Source: Lepisosteus oculatus (Eukaryota; Chordata; Actinopteri; Semionotiformes; Lepisosteidae). From it: DNA of 64,000 bases. Position numbers and translations under genes: made by a program. How positions within the stretch are numbered: the stretch's first letter is position 1; every line of letters starts with the position of its first letter. Under the pieces are notes generated by a model, which was given only the letters and a program-made list of their open reading frames with translations, was not told the origin of the DNA and did no database searches. Of the stretch, positions 33,662-44,980 are shown one piece after another. The stretch is taken from contig NW_027168320.1 in NCBI RefSeq assembly GCF_040954835.1, positions 662,501-726,500 on the forward strand. The letters are read 5' to 3'.

Positions 33662-33735
33662 GGCCGGTTAGCTCAGCTGGTTAGAGCGTGGTGCTAATAA
33701 CGCCAAGGTCACGGGTTCGAGCCCCGTACGGGCCA
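33662..33735 (+). tRNA. tRNA-Ile (AAT)
   Basis: A 74-nt tRNA with anticodon AAT and all stems paired, nearly identical to vertebrate Ile-AAT. A TTTT terminator lies five bases after the gene. It is well preserved and probably functional. Confidence 0.96.
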
Positions 33736-34013
33736 GGTCCTTTTCTCCTCTCTTACCAAAGCTGTTAGGTTCCTTTCCGTGGTGAGATGGGTTGTCATGC
33801 AACGCTGCCACATAGTGCCGACAGACAAGAGTGTTGCGGGAGAAGAGAAAAGTGTTTGAAGATTTAAGAGTGTCTTAGGTGGAGCCAAAATCAAGTGTCA
33901 CAAATGCAAGTGGTTGGATTTCCAATGTTTAATATGGTAAAAATAAGCAGAAGTTATCTGCCGGTCATGGCACAATCTGCCATGCTTTTGTCAGATACTG
34001 TAAAGTGGTGTCG

Positions 34014-34052
34014 AACTGGAGCCTCACCATTTGCATATGTGAGGCTCCAGTT
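34014..34052. other. Perfect 14-bp hairpin with octamer in the loop
   Basis: AACTGGAGCCTCAC and its exact complement surround an 11-base loop that contains ATTTGCAT, the octamer bound by Oct-1. The function is unknown. Confidence 0.7.
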
Positions 34053-34245
34053 ATACATCGAGTGTCACATTAAATGACAAAAATGAAGAGAGTTAAAGCA
34101 GCTAGAGAGGTTTTCTTACAAATTTTGAGTTGACACAGTTTTGGAAAATGTTTCCTTCACGCTGCACTGTACAACATAGGCAGCCAAGAGTCTCCAAAAC
34201 AAAACAGAATTGACAGATAGGAGAAAATTCCCACTCGTCCTGAAG

Positions 34246-34276
34246 TTCCCAAAATCCAGCAGGTGGATTTTGGGAA
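34246..34276. other. Perfect 13-bp hairpin
   Basis: TTCCCAAAATCCA and its exact complement TGGATTTTGGGAA flank a five-base loop. It lies two bases before the next, larger hairpin. Confidence 0.75.
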
Positions 34277-34277
34277 T

Positions 34278-34326
34278 GGCATACAGACCCCTGGCACAAG
34301 TGGTCTGTGCCAGGGGTCTGTATGCC
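34278..34326. other. Perfect 21-bp hairpin
   Basis: The arms 34,278-34,298 and 34,306-34,326 (GGCATACAGACCCCTGGCAC plus one base) are exact reverse complements around a seven-base loop. The length and perfection are unusual for such old-looking DNA and suggest recent formation or selection. Confidence 0.85.
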
Positions 34327-34569
34327 GTTAACCATGCCGCTTAACCCAGTAGCACCACCACAGTCTTAAAGGAAACCGGTGTAACAACATGTCCGGGTAA
34401 CTTTTTCCATTCACCCGCAGCCCTTTGTGTAAGGATGTGCCACATATGTGGCGTTTTTATCATAGTTATCATAGTTTTCTGATTTTGACCATTTAGATTT
34501 AATTGATTGTTGTGTTGAAAAGTCTTTTATTTTTATCACAGTGTAGTTTTCTGATTTTGAGATATGGAG

Positions 34570-36901
34570 CATTGGCGTTATTCACACAGCAGCTGTATCG
34601 ACGAGCGGTGAAAAAAGTGTGGTGGAAACGTCGGACCCTAAGGTGGTGACTGCATCGGAGACGGCTGTTAAGACGCTGATCAAAACCAAACGTGTCAAGC
34701 CTTCGGAGAGAAATAATAACACGCCTAAAGACTTGGTGTTTGGTGATGTGGGAGACTCAGTGCGGTATATTGCACAGTTAGTATCAAAGGTGGGCACTAA
34801 TGAGGTGGATAAAAAGCGGGGTTTAGAGAATCTAAGAGCCGCTTTAGCAAGTGTACATTCAGTGTTTCCAAAACTGATCCAGGTTTACGCCGCTAGACTC
34901 TTAGACGTTTTTTTCTAAAGAAGATGCTGATCTAACCTCTGGATTTCGTTACCTGATAATGCTATTTCATGGTGCACTGGCGAAGACCCACCGGGATAAA
35001 TGACTAAACATGTGCATGGTGCAGTCCAGAGAATATTGGATGAACTTTCTCCAAACATCGGGGCGAATGATTTTGTACAGCTGCGTTTGACTGCGGGTGG
35101 TTTTAACAAACCCTTGTTCTCACGCAGGAGACAACCCGGAGAATTAAATGCTGCTGATTTTTTAAGCCACATCTCAGACCTCTTACAGAGCCACACAGAA
35201 ATTCTCACCGATGACAGCCTCCGATTAGTGGTGACGATAGTTAGGAATATGCAGGGGGGTGCCCGTCGAAGATTTAAATCCGTTCTGGGTAATTGCTCAG
35301 AAAAAAGCGCACCTTATCGACTTACATTACACGGGCGGTAATCTGTGTTTCACTGGGAGTGTGTACGGTTTGTTGAATGAAGGTTGTACCAATGGGGAAA
35401 TGTTACAGGGCGCTAAACGAATGCACAAAGAGTTGGGTTTTTCAGAGAATCAGAAAATTAGTTTGTCAGACATTACTGCTTTTGAAAAACATTTAAAGGT
35501 GGTCATTAAAATTTTGTACCATGACCAGGGTGATTGGAAATATTTTACAACGGGGCCCACACCACCTAATTCTAAAATACTTTTTGTTCTACTGCATGAA
35601 GAGCATTTTTATGGGGTTTTAAATTTTAAAGCTTTTGTGGGGGCGGCATATTTTTGCACTAACTACCATGCGGCGTATAGCCACAAGAACGCACACGCCT
35701 GTGTTAAAACTTGTAAAACCTGTTTAGATCCCCAGTGTTGCGAAATTGATGCAGAAATTCAGAATTGTCCGGCCTGTAAGGTCTTTTGTCGTAGCTCTCA
35801 ATGTTTGGCGAGACACTTTCGGAATGCAGCGACGGGTGTTAGTAAGTGTGAGCGCAGGGTCTTTTGTGAGAAATGTGAGGTTTATAACCTCTCTAGTCAC
35901 AAATGTAAAGAGAAACTGTGCTCGCATTGTAACAACGTGATCGACACCCCTGACACACATTTGTGCTACATACTGCCTTTGGACAACCCCAAAATTTCAA
36001 ACAAGTACATTTTTTTCGACTTTGAATGCATGCAAGAAACGGGGACACACATACCAAATTACATCCATGCCCTTCATATTAACAATAAACGAAGCTGGGA
36101 ATTTTATGGTGAAACTTGTCTAAAGGATTTTGTGTGTAAATTTATCGATAGACGTTTCAAAAACCATACATTCATATCGCACAATGGCAAGGGATATGAC
36201 AATTACCTAGTAATCAGACAGTTGTAAGATGAAAAGATGGACGTTGAACTAATTAATCAGGGTGGTAAGATAATGTGTATGACCGTAAAAGCTCTGAACA
36301 TCAGATTTATCGATTCTTTAAACTTTCTACCTATGAAATTAAGCAAACTGTCGGCCGCCATGGGGTTCCCCGGGGGTAAGGGTCATTTTCCACACTTGAT
36401 GAACACTTCAGAAAACCAAAATTATGTCAGCCCGATGCCGCCGCCAGAACTTTACGGCGTTAACTACATGCTGCAGAGGGAGAAAGCCGAGTTTTTGGTT
36501 TGGTATGAAGAATGCAAGGGAAGTGTGTTTAACTTACAGAGAGAGTTGAAACGTTACTGCCAGTTGGATGTGGCAATTCTAAGAGAAGGCTGTGTCAGGT
36601 TTTGGGACAAGGTCATGAATATGACCAGACAGACACGCGTGACTGAGTCAGGGGCCGCCTGCGTTGTGTGCATCGACCCCTTTCAGTTTGTGACCATCGC
36701 TAGTGTCTGCATGGCCATGTTCAGACTTATGTTTTTACAGGAAGAGACGATAGCGTTGCTACCCCATGACAATTACCACCACCAGCAAAAACGATTTTCT
36801 ACACCCAGCATTCAGTGGCTTATGTACATCGAACACACAGAGCCCGTTAAAATCCAACACGTGTTAACCACGGCCGGTGAGTTCAAGGTTGGACAAAGCT
36901 G
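34570..36901 (+). pseudogene. Polinton/adintovirus-like DNA polymerase B relic
   Basis: Plus-strand sequence reads as parts of a protein-primed family B DNA polymerase of the Polinton (Maverick)/adintovirus kind. There is an N-terminal region, a Cys-rich zinc-binding-like stretch (CPACKVFC, CEKCEVY, CSHCN), the first exonuclease motif (FFDFECMQ), and a later region with FPGGKGHFP and LKRYCQLDV. It is broken, with at least several breaks, and looks incomplete. No capsid, integrase or protease gene was found nearby. A 572-base inverted-repeat arm begins directly at its right edge. Age: moderately old, since protein similarity is still easy to read. It is treated as a fossil. Confidence 0.8.
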
Positions 36902-37472
36902 AAAGCTCAAAGCTGAAATAAATGTATAAAATTTGGCTTGCATCATAGCAGTTGAGCAATAAAGTCTGTCCTAATTAAAGAGTACCTAAAGTTTGAAAGT
37001 ACAACATAGAATAAGAATAGAGAAATGGCAAAACGATTTTGTGCCATCTTCCCCATTCACACTATTTTTATGTACCATTTTTTGCTTATTCACGTACTAT
37101 TTTAATCAAAATAATATTAAGAAAGATCTGTGTGTATTCAGATAGTATTATTATTGTTCATACTTACTCGTCAAAAGAGGATTGCTGAGATATTTGCGGA
37201 TATACTTCTACGTTTGAAAAACGTGTCCAAAATGGTGACCAACGAATACTAGCAATGCATTGTGGTATATAACCGGAAAATATGCTGGGTTCGATATTTT
37301 CTCAACGTATGCGTTTATTAATGTTGTCGATATTATGGTTGAAATTTAACATTGATAATACATCGCGGCTATGTGCCCCCTGCTATGTGCTGATGTGCAA
37401 TTTTAACGCATGCAGTTAGTAAGGATCGTACTGTTGTATGGTATTATATATAATGACATTATGGAATAGGAT
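36902..37472. repeat. Right partner of a 572-bp inverted repeat
   Basis: Reverse complement of 29,824-30,396. It abuts the polymerase relic on the left and a 5S-derived SINE piece about 100 bases to the right. It could be the terminal repeat of the element that carried the polymerase, or an independent insertion. Confidence 0.88.
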
Positions 37473-37571
37473 AAACGAAGTAATACTAAGACATGTTCTT
37501 ATGGATTTGTCTTACCTTGAGATATGTTATTGGATTTCAGGATTAACTTCCTCATTCAATGTAGTGGTGAT

Positions 37572-37645
37572 TCTTTGCCTGGTCAGTACCTGGGTGGGAG
37601 ACCTCCAGCGAACAATTAAGCTTGCTGCTGGAAGTGGTGTTAAGA
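37572..37645 (+). repeat. 5S-derived SINE fragment
   Basis: GCCTGGTCAGTACCTGGGTG and GGAGACCTCC match the 3' half of 5S rRNA. This is followed by a CTGGAAGTGGTGTTAA segment shared with the SINE3 at 33,168. Only a short piece is present. Confidence 0.7.
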
Positions 37646-38279
37646 GACTCTTAGGATCTTCCAGAGGTCTCTATCCAATAGCACTAGTTGCCTTAGAGCT
37701 GGCTCAAACATTGCTCAAGAGTCTACCTTTCACAGATGCGCAAAGATGAATGATGGGGGTGCACGCTTCAAGGAGCCTTCCAACTGTAGGGACCGATTAG
37801 AGACGATCCGTAGCATGTGTTCGTTTCCATATACGCCCCGTGTCTCAACGGTAGGACAGAGTCAAATACTGCCTCGACACGTAACAGCGTTATATTAAAC
37901 CGCAGGACTTGAGGGCTGTTTTGTTTGAATGTTCAAGGCATTGGTAAGAGCGTAGGTCAAGGGCCATTGGTGCATCTCCTGTAACTGGAGCAAAAATGCT
38001 ATTCAAAGTGCAGTGACTAAAATCGTCGTCCACATGTCTCCGTTGTTGATTGCTTTCTGTCTAAGAACGTTCTGTTTTCATGTCCGAACGGGGAGACTTT
38101 ATCATTCCAACTTGAAGCCACCCTTAAGTCCTCTGAGGTGTGTGTGTGTGTGCTTGCACGTATGGCGTAAAAGGTTTCTTAAACGGAGAGCGAACTTGAA
38201 AAAAGTTGCCTCCGCTGCCGCCGCCGCCTCGCACTCCCTGTTCGATTGTAGCAAGAAGGCAGCGGCCACGGCGCTCGCT

Positions 38280-38361
38280 GTAGTCGTGGCCGAGTGGTTA
38301 AGGTGACGGACTTGAAATCTGTTGGGGTCTCCCCGCGCAGGTTCAAATCCTGCCGACTACA
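38280..38361 (+). tRNA. tRNA-Ser (TGA)
   Basis: An 82-nt tRNA-Ser with acceptor GTAGTCG/CGACTAC, anticodon TGA and T loop TTCAAAT, all stems paired. It lies in the same kind of module as the Ser genes at 3,495, 32,735 and 52,453. No T4 run lies directly downstream. It is the best preserved of the four. Confidence 0.93.
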
Positions 38362-39907
38362 GCGTCCTTTGCATTTGGTTGCGTGCGTGCGTGTAAAAGG
38401 ACCAGCGCCGTTTCGTTTTCGCTGGGACCTTTAACACTCTAAATCGCCTGGACCCGCAGCCTGTGAAATCGATTCTTCAGCACCCACGAAGGACGCTTTG
38501 CCGCTGGACACAGATACCGATGCTTTTCTGCAACGAGCTTTCCAGCTGAATTTTCTCGGCAGCTCCGTACTGAACCTGTTCTCCATTGCAACATAGCGGA
38601 GGCTCGTCACGTCTATAGCAAGGCTGTGTAGGACCGCATACGCCACAGTGACTTGTACACAGACCACATGAAAGGCAAGCAAAATACACTTTTAAAATTC
38701 CAAAGACTCACAAGGTCAGAGGAACAGCGATGACCTGAACAGATCTGTTACAGAAGTCTAGGTTGACCTTTTTAGAGCTGTAATTGCATTTTTGTTTAAT
38801 AGAAGATCAAATCTACTCGCATGTACCAGCACCTTACAGTTTATTGATGTTAATTCTGTTTAAGTAATAAGATTGCTAACGATGTTGGACTTTAGCCGGT
38901 GTTTTTTAGAACAAATTGCTTACACTTCTGTAAGGAATACGCAGTACGTGCCTTTGTCAGTCATTGCTCACCATACCTGTAACTTTCTTATCTAACTCAC
39001 TTCCTCAAATAGTGAAGGTCCACAAACATAAATGAAAAAAAACCCTTGTTGTAGATGAGGTGCACAAAAAAGCAGCCCCTGATAGTGTATAACACATTTG
39101 TACTATTGCAGAGACACATGTAACATATATATATACTGTATATATTTATATATGAAACAGAAATAGAAACAGAAACAGGAATCGCGTACTCACCTGGAGA
39201 ATCTCTGTAGGAATATCTAGCATTTATCAATGGAAATAAAAGCTGCTTTAATACAGTGCATGTTCAAACTCAAACCCTCAGCTGCTGTTCTTGTTTGTTT
39301 TGGGACAAATTGCAACTGAGCATCGCATGAGCCGTTACGTACCCTTATCTGTTAGGGAATTTCAAGGGAGGAGTTAGGTCAGAATGGGTAGGCTGCAAAA
39401 CAACAAGTAAAGATTTATTCCAAGATGAAACGTTGTGGCGGTTTTCTTATCTTTTTAGCATGGACTAAACTTTTACGTGTTCCTTATATGCTATATATGT
39501 ATATATTAGCACCAATGTCGTTCTTAAAAACTAACATGAAATTGTCAGGGACATTCAGCTATATACAAAGACGAGACAGACAAAGTAATAATTCTGTATT
39601 AACGTGCCCTACATATTGACGCAATGATCGAACTAACTGACATGTTCTGATTCAGATCCCCTGCAGTTCATGCCAATTAGAACAATAGCAATGCTGAGTC
39701 CTCCCCACCCTACCGAGCACAAATTCAGCTGCTCTGCATGTTTTTTCATTGCAATTGAGCTCGGAGCTGGAGATGATCTCCATACAGTTCTGTGTTCACT
39801 AGCCCGCACTTGCGTGCTAATTTACGGGTTGTGGCAAATGCTTTTCTATAGTTCATATACATGACGGCAACCTGTTACCGAGGAACCTGAGAGGTTTAAA
39901 AGCCTCA
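38362..39907. other. Flanks of Ser and Arg tRNA modules, no gene
   Basis: No gene is seen. About 39,200-39,900 is a diverged paralogue of 4,040-4,530. An AT-rich stretch (CATATATATATACTG and following) lies at about 39,119-39,155. Confidence 0.55.
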
Positions 39908-39980
39908 CGAGCCAAGCAGGACTCGAACCTACAATCTTCTGATCCGAAGTCAGACGCGTTATCCATTACGCCACTGGCCC
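39908..39980 (-). tRNA. tRNA-Arg (TCG)
   Basis: A 73-nt minus-strand tRNA with acceptor GGGCCAG/TTGGCTC (one wobble), anticodon TCG and T loop TTCGAGT. A TTTT terminator is present. The body is that of the Arg-ACG genes at 4,534 and 59,348 rather than the usual vertebrate Arg-TCG body (GACCACG...), and the flanks are paralogous too. Confidence 0.93.
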
Positions 39981-40254
39981 ATAGAACATGCGCTTGCACT
40001 CCACCACAGAGAGCTCTACACTGCTACTAGTAGTACACTTCCCCATCTAAATTTTCACAGCAAGAAACTTGTGTTTCCTACTATTTTTATCAGGTTTAAA
40101 ATATCATCTCCTTAAAACAGAAAAAGTGTTGATGTGTCGTGCTGAAATTCCGATTGATTTTGAATTCAAAGAAAAAAGGTTTTCTTCCAAAACACCATGA
40201 AATTGTCACATCTTGCAGACAATAGGTGTATTCCATGTTGAAAAGAGAAGAAAG

Positions 40255-40345
40255 AAAACCATGGAGCCTTTTACAGGTGTGAGAAGACCTCACAGTCGAA
40301 ACGCTGTTTCCGTTCTTCTCTTTTCAGCATGCAATAAACCCATTG
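40255..40345 (+). repeat. Repeat with CAGTCGAAACG motif (copy 1)
   Basis: Contains CACAGTCGAAACG, CTTTTCAGCATG and AATAAACC in order, shared with 41,228-41,345. The layout resembles the ends of Penelope-like elements, where a hammerhead ribozyme core ends in CGAAAC. The ribozyme core CTGATGA is not intact. Confidence 0.4.
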
Positions 40346-40792
40346 CTTGTTCCTTTGCAGCCGAGGCATGCTGACGTAGCTACCCAGCTGAACATCTTGC
40401 AGACTCTACAGTACTTCTCTCCTGTAGAAGTAAAGCAGGGCTTGCTGGGTGAGCTTTTGCTCCGGTAAATTAGGTCACGTGTCATGTTAAATCACTTCTT
40501 CTAAACACAACATTTGCTGGTGCTAGCTTTCCCCATTAAAAAAAAGAGACATTTCCCTTACAGTACATGACATATCGTTTTTATTCTATCAATAAGTATA
40601 GAAATTAAACAAAAGAAAAAATGGTGTTGCCAAAGAATGCACAGCTTGGACATGAAAAGTGCCCGATAAATGCCATTTCTCATCATTTCTCTTGGCGTCA
40701 GTTCTGCTATTAAATGGGACGGAGGCAACGGGCTCAGAGAGCATGTTAAGTGCACACCGAACGCAGATGTGTCCAAGTGTCTGTAAAAGTGC

Positions 40793-40863
40793 GGTGCTCC
40801 CTAGTGGCTTAAAGTGCCCGCCTAGTAAGCAGGCGATCGTGGGTCTGAATACCAGTGGTGCCT
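40793..40863 (+). pseudogene. tRNA-Thr (AGT) pseudogene
   Basis: A plus-strand tRNA-Thr remnant of about 71 nt with anticodon AGT still in a paired stem. The D arm is shortened and the T loop altered (TCTGAAT). Arg, Thr and then another tRNA follow in the same order as in the other modules. Confidence 0.7.
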
Positions 40864-41106
40864 CTCTCCGTGTCTTGTTGTGCCGAATGTCTCATTTCAG
40901 ACAAACATGTACAGCTTGGTTCAGTTTAATGCAAGAATTCATTTCCTTTCTGGAATAACTTGTTTTTGAAGAAATCCATACAGCTTGTGAAAGATGAAAT
41001 CCATTTCTTGGTTGTCAGTGGAAAAAGATTGCCGGCTGCAAGAAGCGCAAGTGATTGTTTTCTTTGACCATAAACCTGCAAATGTAGGGAGCACAAACGG
41101 CCGTCA

Positions 41107-41112
41107 GTCTCT

Positions 41113-41173
<61 letters not shown>

Positions 41174-41180
41174 AGAGACG
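41107..41180 (+). tRNA. tRNA-Asn (GTT)
   Basis: A 74-nt tRNA with anticodon GTT and all stems paired, almost identical to vertebrate Asn-GTT. A TTTTT terminator lies about ten bases downstream. Its 3' acceptor side has one change (CCCAGAGACG), so it matches the primer site of the LTR element at 17 of 18 bases. Confidence 0.96.
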
Positions 41181-41227
41181 CATGTCTCAGTTTTTCCAAT
41201 GTAAACATCATCACCGCTAAAGAAGAT

Positions 41228-41345
41228 GGCGCAGAAGGCTCCACAGTCGAAACGTTGTGCTTCTTTTCTTCTCTTTTCAGCATGGAGTAAACCTTTGTTT
41301 GATCCTTTGCAGCCTAAGCATGCTGACGCAGCTACCTTTCTCTTA
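41228..41345 (+). repeat. Repeat with CAGTCGAAACG motif (copy 2)
   Basis: A second copy of the repeat at 40,255-40,345, with AGAAGGCTCCACAGTCGAAA, CTTTTCAGCATGGAGTAAAC and CATGCTGACGCAGCTACC. A Penelope-like origin is possible but not proved. Confidence 0.45.
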
Positions 41346-42382
41346 ACGCGCCTCAATCATTATTCACCAAAACGATCAGCAGAATAAGTCACTTTGTGGT
41401 GATGTCACTCCTCTGCTTCACAAATGTCCTTAGTGACGGGCCATTTCTTTCTGCCATTTTTCCGGAGCGGTTATGGATTGCTCCATCATTTCCCTCTTAC
41501 TTTCCATCACTAGATTGAAAAAAAAAACAGAAACAGGCTGACAGGACGACAATCAAATTGCAAAAACTCATCAAAGCACTCGATAAAGTATTTGAATCCA
41601 CAAGTAGCTACAGATGTAGCCATTCAAAATGGGTGAGGTATTTCACGGCATACCGCGACACGCCCACCGGGGTATCACGCGGTATCACGTGTGTCACGTG
41701 ACTAGCTATCCGGCGTCGCCTTGTAAAACCGCCAGGGGGAGCTTAACCTCTCATGTACAGCATTCGAGCCTTTAATTTTGAACTGTGTATCACAGCATGT
41801 TAATCATCAGTCATTCAAATGTTGGTATATTTTATGAAAGCAAGATTGCTCAGTTGGACAAAAGTACACAACCTACCTTTATCAGAAATATTTATGCATC
41901 AAAGCCTTTACTGAAGATATTACTAATAGTATTAATAATGGATGACTTTGGACAAGCTGTATACTCAAAGTATAATTTCTTTAGCACATTTGTACAAGCA
42001 CTTGGAATCTGTCCAAGCCATACTTTGTCAGGCATTTTATTTTACTTCAACGGGGCATAAAAACTTCCTTGCTTTTAACAGGGCGTTTCATAATTTCTAC
42101 TACGAGAATGATTTAAAATGCGACACCTATCATTCAACTAGAGCTTAAAATATCACAAGGAAAAATACACACCGGTATTCCATTTCTCCCTAAACATTGT
42201 AAGCTTCGAAGTCTTTAACTAACGTGATACCGGATACGTCAACAAGCATACTTTTAGAATTTGATTAAAAGGGAATATAATATGGAATCGCGTATCTCAA
42301 GAATTTAATAACGGTATGATTATATCCGTGTACTGCGGCAGAACTGTGTAGGGCTGTTTCGCCTGCCTGATCATGCGAGCTG

Positions 42383-42454
42383 TCTTGTAGCCTCCTGGTC
42401 TGGGTGCGTGACTACCAACTGGCAGGTTGTGTGTTCAAATCCAGCTGCTGCTGG
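42383..42454 (+). repeat. tRNA-like sequence in left arm
   Basis: Contains an A-box-like TGGTCTGGGTGCG and a B-box-like TGTGTTCAAATCC with tRNA spacing. Resemblance is greatest to a degenerate tRNA-Trp body, but the stems pair poorly. It could be the head of a tRNA-derived SINE. The mirrored copy lies at 45,494-45,566. Confidence 0.45.
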
Positions 42455-44629
42455 ACCTTCCAGTTTTATTTATTTATTTTTTAATCGCGTAACATAAACA
42501 TATTACCGTATGCAAACTGTACTGTATACAATATGTATATGTATATTTAATGTCTTAACTGTGCCCGTTTAAGTATTGAATATTCATATCTAATTTTACC
42601 ACTGAAGGGAAATCTTAACATAAACATACAGTATATGGCTGGTCTCGGTACTTTAAAGAAAAAAATACACACCAGTATTCCATTTCTCCCTAAACATTGT
42701 AAGCTTCGAATGAAACCACTAAATAAAGACATAAATATAGAAATCTTAAGATTTGTTTTATTTAATGTTGGTAGCAGGATGAACTGTCAGAGTGTATATT
42801 TTGTCGCAAAGTTGCTACAAGATGTTAACAGTGAAAAAGGTATTTAGAAATGAGTTATTTCAAGATGAAAAAGAAAACATACACGAAACATGGTTTCATT
42901 ACGACCAGAATCGGTCTTGAGATATTTTTAACTTGATTTACAGTATTTGAGAGGTATGTCTTAACACCGATACTACAGTGCTTAAGTACTGCTCACGTAT
43001 ATGTTTCTAGGTTTATATTATGCATTTCATACGGTCAAATTACTTTTGAGCAACTAATAAGAAGCGCGAAACGGTATGCGTTTTAGTTTCGTTTTGTGCT
43101 GGAACCCGTGGATTGATTAGAGATATCAAGTACATACAAGTCATTTTTTAAATGTTGTAGTTCGTCTTGAAAAAATGTTATGAGTACATCATCTATCAAC
43201 AATTACACAGGTTCTGTTTCCATATTGCGGATTTTGGTTAGGTACAGTATTATCAAATCCAGTGGCGCTGTGTGTTACTTTACTGAGTCCCAATCTGTGA
43301 TTGAAACCTGTAAAACCGGTTTAATTCGTCACAGCCAGCACTCTTCAGGTGTGAGGGTCTTCTGCTCAGAATGAAACGCTAAAATGTTTGTGTATATTCT
43401 AATGGTAGTGGGGGCAGGGTGTGTGGGAACAGGTTTGTTCTTCACACCTGAAACATTTTCTCTGAAAGGATTTTCTTCGAAGTTTAACCGATCTTGTTAC
43501 AGCATGTTACAGTTTACTATTATTAACCATATTAATTTTAAGTGCTTAATGTAAAATCTTGTAAAAATATATTTTCATTGTTCAAATATACATTAATATA
43601 CATTAAGTCTGACTATCATATAATAAGTTAAATACAAAACTAAAGAAAAAATAGGGTTAAATATAATTCAAAATATTTTGCTAACAATGTTAACTGTTTA
43701 TGAATAATAAAATGTATTAACTAAGGAGTAGGATGGCACAGTTGTTAGTATGTTTTTTGTTTTGTTTCTTTTTCATAAATACAACAGTAGTACCTGATGT
43801 CTCAGTGGCTTTCAAAATTAAATTATGCATGCAAACCTGTGAACTAGAAAGATAACTAAGATTTTAATACTAATTAAATGACCGCGGGCACTTCCCACCC
43901 CCTCTACATTCTCAGAGTAGAACAGACTAACCTTCTAATGAAAGACGGTCCACCCCCCACGGACAGGAAAAGTGCCCACAGGCACTTAAACTTAATATGG
44001 TCAGTAACGGTAAACAGTAACATGGTAAGAAGGAGCACGTACAAACGTTTTCGAAATAACCACATGTAAGACTCTGATCCTAAAAATGTTTAGGGAGAAA
44101 GTGGAATACTGGTGTGCTTCCAGAAGAATCAGTATGGCTCAGAGATTAAATAAAACTTCACAGACATTAACGAAGAGCATAACGCGTGTACTGTATACAC
44201 TGCAAGTACTGTACAACCCAACTCTCTGCAGGAGTGCTGGCTGTGACGAATTGAACCGGTTTCACGGGTATTTTCAAAGTAAGAGGCGAGATTTCCAGCG
44301 AAAGACACCCCCTCAAAAACCCAGTAAATACAGTACTTACTAGTTAAAGGCTAGGCTCCCGACTACGGCGAAAGGAACCCTTCTTTCATTAGAAGACAAT
44401 GAACATATTTTAGCCCTGAATGAATTAATAGCAAACATGGTTTACATAAAAGACATTTTTCCAAGAAAGTTTAGCCTTTGTCACTAATGAAACCACTAAA
44501 TAAAGACATAAATAGAAAAATCTTAAGATTTTTAAAATACATGACTTTGCTAAAATTTATTTGAAAATAAAAACAATTACAACCGCCAGGGGAAAGAGAG
44601 AACAGGGGAGGGATGTTGGTTTTGCATAA

Positions 44630-44980
44630 GGGGCGGGGCTATGGAAAGTAGGTATGTTTGGGAATGTGTAGTTACATGTTCTGGCTGTTTGTGAATTATC
44701 GTTGTTGAGTATGGAGTGTTGAGGTATTGATTTTGTGTAATGTTTTATGTTGAAAATTGAGGTGGATTTTGTTTATGATAAACAGGATAAACTGGGATGG
44801 GAGGAAGGTTTGGTTTTGCATAAGGGGCGGGATTATGATAATTGGAGGACTTTGCGAGTGTAAAATGGTTTGATTATTTGATTTTGTATTGTGGTTGTTA
44901 TCTATGTTTTTGGTTGGTATTATGTTTATATGGTTGTTTTTGTTGGTTGGTTGTTATTATGGTTATTAATAATACGATCT
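44630..44980 (+). other. C-depleted, T/G-rich tract
   Basis: Over about 350 bases the plus strand contains very few C residues while G and T are abundant. Two copies of GGTTTTGCATAAGGGGCGGG sit at its left part, and TTGGTTGGTTG-type runs at its right. Strand asymmetry of this kind can mark an ancient transcribed or R-loop-forming strand, but no gene is visible. Confidence 0.7.

Noticed and set aside
37575-37645. Genuine 5S rRNA gene
   Set aside because: Only part of the 3' half of 5S is present and it runs straight into a SINE3 body.
42361-42460. Functional tRNA-Trp in the left arm of the 4.48-kb element
   Set aside because: Box spacing is tRNA-like, but the acceptor and T stems do not pair and the anticodon cannot be placed firmly. 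It is kept only as a tRNA-like repeat.
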